From CAYXUG01 sp964468655 (lineage in GTDB: Bacteria > Fidelibacterota > Marinisomatia > Marinisomatales > CAYXUG01): a stretch of 64,000 bases of DNA. Shown piece by piece: positions 43,260 through 52,000 of the stretch (positions are counted from its first letter, which is position 1; each line of letters begins with the position of its first letter). Position numbers and translations under genes: made by a program. The stretch covers positions 1-64,000 of the forward strand of contig CAYXUG010000001.1 of the NCBI GenBank assembly GCA_964468655.1, read 5' to 3'. Below the pieces are notes generated by a model, which was not told the origin of the DNA, did no database searches, and saw only the letters and a program-made list of their open reading frames with translations.

Positions 43260-46200
43260 ATGAAATATATTAATCTATTTTTAATTATGTTTTTGACAAA
43301 CGCACTCACAGCTCAAAATTTTACCATTGGTATTACTGCATCATCAAGTGATGGAGCGGAACAACCTTTAACTTTTGGTATGTCCCCAGGTGCAACGGAT
43401 GGGTTTGATGAAGGGATAGATAATTATGCACCTCCGGCACCTCCTTCCGGTTTTGATGTAGCCTTAGCCTGGGGTGGTGACAGGTATTTTACGCAGATAC
43501 TGGCTCCGAGTACGGCAGCAACTGTCATGCCCATCGATGTGAATGAATTGTATAGTTTTTCCTGGGATCCAGCTGCTATTTCTGCTGCTGGGACGTTTAC
43601 TTTAACTGATAATTTTGGTGGTATGTTTGTTAATGTTGATATGTCTACGACAGGTTATGTTGATGAATCATCATCTCCTCAATGGTCTTTGATATCTACA
43701 TTTCACATCACTTTTACTGCAATAGAGGCCGTAAACGTAGCACCCACAGCAGTTGCAGGGGAAGATCAGACAGTAGCACCCCCTACTGACTGTGATGCTG
43801 GAACCAATACAGCAACAGTGACGCTGGATGGTTGCAGTTCCACTGACTCTGATGGAACAATTACTGCATATCAATGGGACGATAGTGGAGGGACTAGTGT
43901 TGGTACCACTTGTTCTGTTGAGGTCTCTCTCACAGGGGATGAAACTTACACGCTTGAGGTAACTGATGACGGCGGGTTACCCGATACAGATGATGTGTCT
44001 ATTACAGTAACAGATGAAGTGAATACCGATCCTGTTGCAGATGCCGGAGGACCCATTTACAATGCAACAGATTCAGATGGAGACAGTACAGAAGTCGTAA
44101 CGCTTGACGGTTCGGGATCAACAGACTCAGAGGGATGTGATCTCACCTATGAATGGACATGGAGTGGTGGTTCTGCTTCCGGTGTTACTGTGACAGATAA
44201 TTTCCCTGTAGGGACCACAACTGTATCACTTATGGTCATAGACCCTTATACAGCGACAGATATATCAACAGCAGATGTGGTGGTAACAGAATTTGCCAAT
44301 GAGGCGCCTGTGGCAGCTGCGGACAGTTATTCTATAAATGAAGATACAGATTTAATAGTTGATGCCGCTTCCGGTGTGCTTGCAAATGACAGCGATCCGG
44401 ACAATGCGCCTGACCCGCTTTCAGCCATTTTATCCACAGATGTTGCAAACGGTACTCTCACCTTTAACAGCGATGGTTCATTTATTTATTCACCAAATGC
44501 AGATTTTAATGTTGAAGATGGATTTACCTATTACGCGTATGACGGTGTTGCATCTTCCAGTATTACAGCAGTAACACTTACAGTTAATCCTGTTAATGAT
44601 GCGCCAGTTATTGGTACCATTGCTAATCAGGCAATGGATGAGGATGCTTCGCTTGAATTAGCGCTCTCAGCCAGTGATGTTGATGGAGATGTTCTCACCT
44701 TTAACGCATCCAGTGATAATACCGATGTATCTGCAAGTGTAGAGGCAACTATGCTGACATTATCATCCAGTCAGGAATATCACGGAAGTGCAACCATTAC
44801 GGTTACAGTTACCGATAATGGCGGTCTCACTGATGCAACGAGTTTTACGCTGACCATTAACTCTGTTAATGATTCGCCAACTGCTAACGATGATGCTTAC
44901 AGTGTAGATGAAGATGCTTCACTTTCTGTGGATGCCGCTTCTGGTGTATTGGCAAATGATATTGACATCGAAGGTGATGCAATGACAGCCGAATTGGTCA
45001 CTAATGTTCCTCATGGCGAACTTACCTTTAATAGCGATGGTTCATTTGACTATACACCTTTGAGTGATTTATACGGTTATGTGACATTTACCTATATGGC
45101 AAGCGATGGTGAATCTTCATCCAATGAAGCCACGGTGACCATTACTGTGGAATCAACCCCGGATTATCCCGCGGCTGATTTTGCTGGAGAGCCCGTCAGT
45201 GGCAGCGCACCTCTTGAGGTATCATTTGCTGATATGTCTATCCCCGGAGGAGGAGTACCGGGAGGATTTGCTGGTACCATTTTTTGCACCAATAACATTG
45301 ATGCATTATCAGTTCCACTGGTTTATGGATTTTCACCGGTAGCTACAGATGGATATGATGATGAGTTAGATGAATATGCTCCTCCGTCACCTCCTTCCGG
45401 TTTTGATGCAGCATTGGTGTGGCAGAGTGAAAGATACTTTACTCAAATTTTAGCAGAAACAACAGAAGAAAGAGTTTTTCAAATAGCACTCGGATATCCA
45501 GACAGCTCCATCACACTTTCTTGGGACAGCGAAGCGCTCCAAGGATTAGGTACATTCATTCTGGAAGATGTCTTTGGCGGAATATCCTTTTCTGTTAACA
45601 TGCTTGAAGAAAACAGGTTGCTTCTGGAAGATCCAGCCTACGATTTACTTAACCTTAAAGTGACTCCTTCAGGAGGAGACAGAGATGGTGACATAGTTGC
45701 CTGGGCATGGGACTTTGGTGACGGAGGTACAAGTGATGAACGGAATCCATCCCACATCTATGAAGATGGCGGAATATATACAGTATCACTAACAGTCACC
45801 GATGAAGATGGGTTGGAAGATACAATGGTGAAAGAAGATTTTATCACTGTATTAGCTCCTCCAATGGCAGACTTTGAAGGCGATCCCACGGAAGGTGATG
45901 CGCCATTAACGGTGACTTTTACCGATTTGTCTGTTTCGGGTGGAGGAACAGCCGGCGGCGGTTTATTCCTCATTGAGATTTTGACAGATGATTATGGTGA
46001 AGAAACTACATGGGAGTTGGTTGATGAAAATGGTCAGATTCTTGGAAGTGACGGACCTTTTGATAGTGCTACATTATACACTTGGGAGTTTGAACTTGAT
46101 GCCGGGACTTATACATGGACAATTTATGATGAGTGGGGAGATGGAATCTGTTGCGATTGGGGCATTGGATACTATAACCTCTATTTGGACGATGACATGA

Positions 46201-46856
46201 TTGCCACAGGTGCTGAGTTCGACGCTTCAGAGAATGTTACATTTACGGCAGGAGGAAGAGTTATTTCCACTTCTCATGGCTACTACGCAGAACATCATGG
46301 TTATGCAAAAGGAGAAGTACCTGCAGATCTTGATATACCTACTATCGTAGAGTCCATCGAATATTCCAGTCGTGATGGTGATATCGTTGCGTGGGACTGG
46401 GATTTCGGTGACGGCGGTACCAGCAGTGAGCAGAACCCGGTTTACACCTATAATGACATAGGTGTTTACACGGTATCATTGACCGTTTCAGATGAATCTG
46501 ATTTATCTGATTCATTGGTGAAAGAAGATTATATAACAGTGAATGCTCTGACTGTTGCTGATAATGATCTACTCCCGAATTCATTTGCGCTTTATCAGAA
46601 TTACCCGAACCCGTTTAATCCGGAGACAATTCTTCGGTATGACGTGCCGGAAGCGGCGCATGTTCAAATTGTGATTTATGATGTTCTTGGAAGGGAAGTT
46701 ATTACATTGGTGGATAAAAATATGCAGGCAGGAAGACTGTCCGTGCTGTGGAATGGACTATCTGATTCCGGTGGTTTGCTTCCGGCAGGTGTCTATATTG
46801 CAAAATTAACTTCTGAGAATTTCACTGCCAGCATTAAGCTGGTAATGATGAAATAA
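43260..46856 (+). CDS. T9SS-secreted PKD/cadherin-repeat protein (1198 aa)
   Basis: The signal peptide ends LTAQ. Order of domains: APPAPP-type module (20-160, with NYAPPAPPSGFDVAL and DRYFTQIL), two PKD-like domains with Cys pairs, three cadherin-like repeats, and two PKD domains that are each split in the same loop. The first split PKD (638-865) holds a second APPAPP-type module, the second (869-1096) a YGDGWNG-related module (YDEWGDGICCDWG); both then resume with DGDIVAW and WDFGDGGTS. The protein ends with a type A sorting domain (1106-1198, NYPNPFNPETILRYDV). Shine-Dalgarno AAGGAGA supports the ATG. Likely surface-exposed, possibly carbohydrate-associated because of its PKD domains, but no catalytic motif is visible. 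The next gene follows after 19 bp. Confidence 0.85.
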   Translation: MKYINLFLIMFLTNALTAQNFTIGITASSSDGAEQPLTFGMSPGATDGFDEGIDNYAPPAPPSGFDVALAWGGDRYFTQILAPSTAATVMPIDVNELYSFSWDPAAISAAGTFTLTDNFGGMFVNVDMSTTGYVDESSSPQWSLISTFHITFTAIEAVNVAPTAVAGEDQTVAPPTDCDAGTNTATVTLDGCSSTDSDGTITAYQWDDSGGTSVGTTCSVEVSLTGDETYTLEVTDDGGLPDTDDVSITVTDEVNTDPVADAGGPIYNATDSDGDSTEVVTLDGSGSTDSEGCDLTYEWTWSGGSASGVTVTDNFPVGTTTVSLMVIDPYTATDISTADVVVTEFANEAPVAAADSYSINEDTDLIVDAASGVLANDSDPDNAPDPLSAILSTDVANGTLTFNSDGSFIYSPNADFNVEDGFTYYAYDGVASSSITAVTLTVNPVNDAPVIGTIANQAMDEDASLELALSASDVDGDVLTFNASSDNTDVSASVEATMLTLSSSQEYHGSATITVTVTDNGGLTDATSFTLTINSVNDSPTANDDAYSVDEDASLSVDAASGVLANDIDIEGDAMTAELVTNVPHGELTFNSDGSFDYTPLSDLYGYVTFTYMASDGESSSNEATVTITVESTPDYPAADFAGEPVSGSAPLEVSFADMSIPGGGVPGGFAGTIFCTNNIDALSVPLVYGFSPVATDGYDDELDEYAPPSPPSGFDAALVWQSERYFTQILAETTEERVFQIALGYPDSSITLSWDSEALQGLGTFILEDVFGGISFSVNMLEENRLLLEDPAYDLLNLKVTPSGGDRDGDIVAWAWDFGDGGTSDERNPSHIYEDGGIYTVSLTVTDEDGLEDTMVKEDFITVLAPPMADFEGDPTEGDAPLTVTFTDLSVSGGGTAGGGLFLIEILTDDYGEETTWELVDENGQILGSDGPFDSATLYTWEFELDAGTYTWTIYDEWGDGICCDWGIGYYNLYLDDDMIATGAEFDASENVTFTAGGRVISTSHGYYAEHHGYAKGEVPADLDIPTIVESIEYSSRDGDIVAWDWDFGDGGTSSEQNPVYTYNDIGVYTVSLTVSDESDLSDSLVKEDYITVNALTVADNDLLPNSFALYQNYPNPFNPETILRYDVPEAAHVQIVIYDVLGREVITLVDKNMQAGRLSVLWNGLSDSGGLLPAGVYIAKLTSENFTASIKLVMMK

Positions 46857-46875
46857 ATAACGAAAGGGGAATGCT

Positions 46876-48579
46876 ATGAGTAATTCAATAATGACTACAA
46901 TTAAAGCGGTAATGCTAAGCGTTGCGTTGGGAGTAAGTTCAATCTTCGCATTAGACTGCCCCGCGGATTCCGCTTATTACATTGATATGGACACCACAAG
47001 TGAAACCTATGGTGAACTCATAGCTACCGGTTTGTGTGCCTGTCTTGGTTTTGGTGATAATATTACCATTGATGAGGCAGGAGGACAATTGACACTTACA
47101 GTGATTCTCTTTGATAATGAACCGCTTCGCGGGTTTCAATTTGAAGTGTACGATGACACCAATGATGCGCTGACTGTTAATTCTGCTGTTGCTGGGGATA
47201 AAATTGTAGGATGGGATGTTCCCTCTGGTGAAATGGAAAATGGCTCAGCTCTTGTATTCGGTTTCAGTTATGACGGAGATATGACAGAACCGGGAACTGA
47301 AGGTGTTTTGGTGGATATTGTATTTGATATCCAGTCCTCACTGGGCAGCTTTGTTACATTCTGGCTCGGTGGCGAGGGAGGAGTACGTTTGGCAGATGCT
47401 GATGTCCAAAATGTTGCCTGTGGATATCCCGATGAAAGCAATCCGGTAACATTCCCCACAACAGCCACTTCTCAGGTTGTTGCCTATAATGGTGGATGGA
47501 ATCTGGTGGGACTTCCTCTGACGGTGAGTGACGGTAATTATCAAACGCTTTTTCCTGAGTCTGTTGAGGGAACACTCTATGGATATAGCGGTACTTATAC
47601 TTCTGAAACTGACCTTGAGATAGGAAATGGCTACTGGTTAAGATTTTGGGAAAGTGGTTCAAGCACCATTTCAGGAGGTATTCTGTGGGTTATTACAGTT
47701 CCTATTGTTGAAGGGTGGAACCTTATTGCAGGGACATCCGCATCATCCGGAATTTATGATCCGGACGGAATTATCATCTCCGGTACTTTGTACGGATATA
47801 ATGATGGGTATTACAATGCGTCATCTATTGAGCCGGGAGAAGGATACTGGGTGAGAGCCACCGGTGACGGTGAAATTATGATTGATTCTGCATGGGGAAG
47901 GAAAACAGAAATTGACTTCCCTGAAGACATTGCTGATGCAACCATACTTTCATTCAAAAACAGTTATAATCACGAAGCTTCACTTTATTGTGGAGTGGGA
48001 ATTTCCGAAGAGGATAAACTAAGTTTCTCTTTACCACCGACACCACCGGTAGGTGGTTTTGACATCAGGTTTGCCGGAGATATGAAGTTTGTGGAAAACG
48101 GCGGAGAAATTCTAATACAGAATGAAATTTGGCCATTAATAATTCACATCCAACATCCAACATCCAACATCCAAAATCAAAGTGAGTGGTATATAGTAGA
48201 TGAGGTACGTGGGAAAGAATACCGTTTTTCTGAAAAGGGCACCATTGAAATTACCGAACCAACTGAACGGATCACTCTTTACAGAAACACATTAACACCT
48301 GAACATTTCGCACTTTACCAGAATTATCCCAATCCGTTTAACTCGGTAACAAATATCAGATATGATCTACCGAAAGATTCTGACGTATTTTTAGCAGTTT
48401 ATGATCTTTTGGGAAGAGAAGTTGCTGTGCTGGTAAGTGGTAATATGGTAAGTGGCGCCCACGACGTTGTGTGGAATGGTACAGACAAATTCAACAATCC
48501 TGTGAGTGCGGGTGTTTATATTTACAGAATCAACACAGCAGGATTTAATGAAGTGAAAAAACTAATTCTGCTGAAATAG
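46876..48579 (+). CDS. T9SS-secreted protein with cohesin-like domain
   Basis: A 567-residue protein with signal peptide (ending IFAL) and clear AAAGGGGA Shine-Dalgarno. Residues about 47-165 look like a cohesin-type beta-sandwich (LTLTVILFDNEPLRGFQFEV, GVLVDIVFDIQ). They are followed by two GWNLVGLPL/GYWLRF-type modules (about 205-340), a PPTPPVGGFDIRF segment, and a type A sorting domain (about 476-567). The sorting motif reads NYPNPFNSV, with Ser replacing the usual second Pro. A heptanucleotide repeat lies at 48147-48174 just upstream of the sorting domain. Probably in an operon with the PKD/cadherin gene. The next gene encodes a dockerin, so surface docking is conceivable; the cohesin call rests on pattern only. 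Confidence 0.7.
   Translation: MSNSIMTTIKAVMLSVALGVSSIFALDCPADSAYYIDMDTTSETYGELIATGLCACLGFGDNITIDEAGGQLTLTVILFDNEPLRGFQFEVYDDTNDALTVNSAVAGDKIVGWDVPSGEMENGSALVFGFSYDGDMTEPGTEGVLVDIVFDIQSSLGSFVTFWLGGEGGVRLADADVQNVACGYPDESNPVTFPTTATSQVVAYNGGWNLVGLPLTVSDGNYQTLFPESVEGTLYGYSGTYTSETDLEIGNGYWLRFWESGSSTISGGILWVITVPIVEGWNLIAGTSASSGIYDPDGIIISGTLYGYNDGYYNASSIEPGEGYWVRATGDGEIMIDSAWGRKTEIDFPEDIADATILSFKNSYNHEASLYCGVGISEEDKLSFSLPPTPPVGGFDIRFAGDMKFVENGGEILIQNEIWPLIIHIQHPTSNIQNQSEWYIVDEVRGKEYRFSEKGTIEITEPTERITLYRNTLTPEHFALYQNYPNPFNSVTNIRYDLPKDSDVFLAVYDLLGREVAVLVSGNMVSGAHDVVWNGTDKFNNPVSAGVYIYRINTAGFNEVKKLILLK
48147..48174 (+). repeat. Heptanucleotide repeat (CATCCAA)x4 inside a coding region
   Basis: Four perfect CATCCAA units encode the odd string IHIQHPTSNIQNQ. 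The homologous protein at 54892 has a different sequence there (NISLEKGAGNKK). Gain or loss of one unit would shift the frame before the sorting domain. Confidence 0.7.
48344..48429 (+). repeat. 86-bp sequence shared by three sorting-domain regions
   Basis: The same 86 bp occur at 48344-48429, 57068-57153 and 59417-59502, encoding VTNIRYDLPKDSDVFL and then AVYDLLGREVAVL. Flanks are also very similar, especially between the first and third copies. This suggests that sorting domains spread or are homogenised by recombination. Confidence 0.75.
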
Positions 48580-48769
48580 TCTTTTATGTTGATATTAAAT
48601 GTTTGCCAGTGATACTGCACTTTTTATGCAGGTTTGACTTTACACCTGTTATTTTGTAGTTTCACCTGTGAAGAGGAAAATGAGAATAGGTAATTTGTTT
48701 GTTTCACTAAACAGAAAATTAATTATACTGTTTTTTATTCAGGTATTATTGATAGGAGAAGATAACTAA

Positions 48770-49023
48770 AACACTATTCCGAAATCAATTTTAGATCAAT
48801 ATGAAATTGAGAGTGAAGTAATATTCCCAAGTAAGATATAAATGATAGATTTTGCAGAAGAATCAGGTGAATATGTTGCAATACTGGAAGGGACAGAAAA
48901 TAATAATGTTGCAAGATTTTGTTGAACAAATAATTCAACAAAATGGAAAAAAATGTAGGTAAAAGTAAATTTGTTGAAATTGCCCAAGATGGTTATGATG
49001 AAGTAAAACACATCGACTCATAA
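48770..49023 (+). pseudogene. Decayed coding remnant in a 446-bp intergenic region
   Basis: The 446 bp between 48580 and 49025 hold no intact gene. Plausible protein-like pieces follow each other in three frames: IPKSILDQYEIESEVIFP then a stop, MIDFAEESGEYVAILEGTEN (ATG at 48842, stop at 48923-48925), MLQDFVEQIIQQNGKK, and SKFVEIAQDGYDEVKHIDS ending TAA at 49021-49023. This looks like a small gene broken by frameshifts and a stop. The parent family is not recognised. The upstream part (48580-48769) holds only small imperfect repeats such as CACCTGT twice. Confidence 0.3.
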
Positions 49024-49025
49024 TT

Positions 49026-52000
49026 ATGCTGAATAATAAAGTAAAAAAGCTGGCAATAGTTGTCCTGATGATCATGACATCCATGATAAAGGGAGAAGTA
49101 ACTTTTGAAACGGGCAGTCTTCGGGAATTTATTGGCGGTTCTTCCCCTAACTTTGCTTATGACAACTATGTAAGTCATATTTCCGAAGGAATCGCAGACA
49201 CAGGGTATAACGATTATGGCCCGGATTGGCTTGATGTACAAACAACAGGTTTTGGGGACTATCGCATTTTACCGGAAGAATCCGGTACACTCATATATTG
49301 GAGGTCAATCTTCCTCAAATTTTCTTCCGGTAATTTCAATGATGTTGATGAACTGCTCATGGATTCGCTCGATTCCTTCAATTATGATCTTGTTATTCTT
49401 TATGATCCTGAATATGATGATACATACACGCTGCTTCGGGAGAGACTTGATATTTCATATGTAGATGAAAATCTTCCGGACACAAATAATGATAATGTTG
49501 TCGGTAGTTTCAGAAACGGATGGGGGCTCTATATTATCAATCTGAATCCAACTAACCCCAATTTGATCATTGAAATTCCACATCCGTGTGACGATTTTAT
49601 CAGTCCTTATATTGGTGTGGAACTATTTCAACAGGCGGGGGCTTCTGCCTGCCTCATTTCAGGTGCCGGCAGGGAGGTGCAGTGGACGGAAAGCGGAAAT
49701 TATTCAAATAACAAATCTTTGTCCGATCCTTCCCGTAACGAAAACACCCTGTTCCACACATTCCATGAATTATTTACAGATTCTCTTTCCCGGATCGGGG
49801 TTCACTCCCCTGTCGTCCTTCAGATTCATAGTTTCGACAATGCATCCCATGGAGGACTAAATTCCATTGTCCTTTCTGGAGGGTATGATGCTTCCTATGC
49901 CAATAAACCTATTCGTGACATTACTGACAGTTATCTGGATTTTGTTAATTTTACAACTGAATATCCCATCACTGGAAATAGTTACGGTACTCATCCGGAT
50001 ATTCACGTAACAGAATATTATATGGTTCATTATGATGATGAATTCAACTACAATGGAGACGACGGACTCTATCCTATTGAAAAAGCAACCTCACTTCTTG
50101 GGCCAAACTCAAATGTACAATTGACCCATCTCCATCAGCTATTTGATAAACGCAGTGTATATGAACCATGGATTCAGGTTGAGTTAGATGAGAAACCTCA
50201 ACTTTTTGATGACATTGGGATTCCTCTTGAGGACCTTTATGCAGGAGAGTATCCCACCTCGTATCAAAATTTCCAGACTCTTTTGAACTATTATCAGCCA
50301 TTTATAGATGCTGTAACCGCTTATTTCGAGAATTGGCGAAATGTCCCGGATATCACAGCGTCACCGCCACCACAAGAACTGGGACTCACGTTATTCAGCA
50401 GTACATCTGTTGGAATTTCCTGGTTGCCTGTTGAAGACACCAATTTCAAGACTTATCGGACGCATTACGATACTGTAGAAGTCACTGAAACATCACCCTA
50501 CTGGGACAGGGATAATGATATTTCTCTTCTTGACATGCGTGATGATGAGACCGTTATCTATGGACTTTTCCCAGACAAAGAGTATGAATTTCGCATTAAG
50601 GTGCTGGATCATTTTAGTAATGAGAGCGATTTATCTGAACCCATATACGCTACACCATTTGATCCAACCTTTATTGAGGATTTCGACGATGGAGAAGTAG
50701 AACTGTCATCCTATGCCGACGAAGATGTAGATTCGGATGGATGGGCAATAACAGCAGAAAATACATTTGAAAATTCATCCTTTTCGCTGAAACTTTATGG
50801 GAATACCTGGAAGCAGGAAATGATACAACCATTGATTCTTCAGGATGGAGATATTTGGCAGGTGGCAGTCTATTCTGAGGGGGGAAGTGAATTTCAATCT
50901 TTCGGCATTATGGACGACACTGGACGAGCACTGAGATATTCCCTTTTTGGCACTCAGGAACTTAATATTGAGGAATGGGTACCTGTTTACCAGGGGAGTT
51001 TTCCGGAAGGACAGTGGAATGTTTTCCATCTTCCCGTATCTGATGACTGGTTTGCCTGGTATGAGGATTATCCAACAATTACTAATCTCATCTTTATTAA
51101 TGATGATGACGGAGGATCCCCCGGAGTGGTTTATTTTGATGAAATCCTGAATATTGTAGGGCAGCTTCCTGTGCCACCGGAAGTTCAAATTTTACATGCT
51201 ATGGGAAATATTTACCAAAACTCCCAAGGAGAACGGACAGTTGATATTCAGTTTTATTCATCTGTAAATGATCCCGACAGCGATAATCATCAATACTTCT
51301 GGAGTTTTGGGGACGATTCAACCAGCACAGAGGAAAATCCAATGCATAGTTTTCTCGTTATAGATGACCATCCTTATACAGTACTGCTTGAAGTGATGGA
51401 TGACACAGATCGCTGGGGGCTGGCCACCACGCAGATAACAGTTGATCAGGGAGAAACGACTTTCCCCATCACAATTAACTTTGTAGGCGACATTATGCTT
51501 GCCCGCAGGTATGAAGAAAATGGCGGTATAATTCAAACACAAGGAGTTGAAGCGATATTCGAGCCTACATTGGAAGTCTTAGGCAATGCTGCAGATATCA
51601 CAGTTGCAAATATGGAGTGCCCCCTTACTGATCAGGGAGAACCTCATCCAACCAAACAAATTGTTTTTCGAAGCTCGCCTGAAAATGTAGCAGGGCTTAC
51701 CTATGCAGGTGTTGACGTGGTTACTTTGGCGAATAATCATTCAACAGACTATATGCTCGAAGGCCTCCAGCAAACACAGGATGTTTTTGATGAAAACGAT
51801 ATTCTATATTCAGGTGCTGGGGAGAATTCATACGAAGCGTATCTGCCTTTATTCCATCAACAGTCCGGTCTAAATATTGCATTTCTTGCATCCAGCAACA
51901 GGACAGGCCAGTACAATAATTACCAGCCCTATCTGAATGCGGGTTACAACAAACAGGGTTTTGCATATATGACACCCTATTACATCACAGAGCAGATTGA

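Noticed and set aside
48842..48925. A 27-residue ORF (MIDFAEESGEYVAILEGTEN...)
   Set aside because: It has no Shine-Dalgarno and is embedded among coding-like fragments in other frames, so it is treated as part of a remnant.
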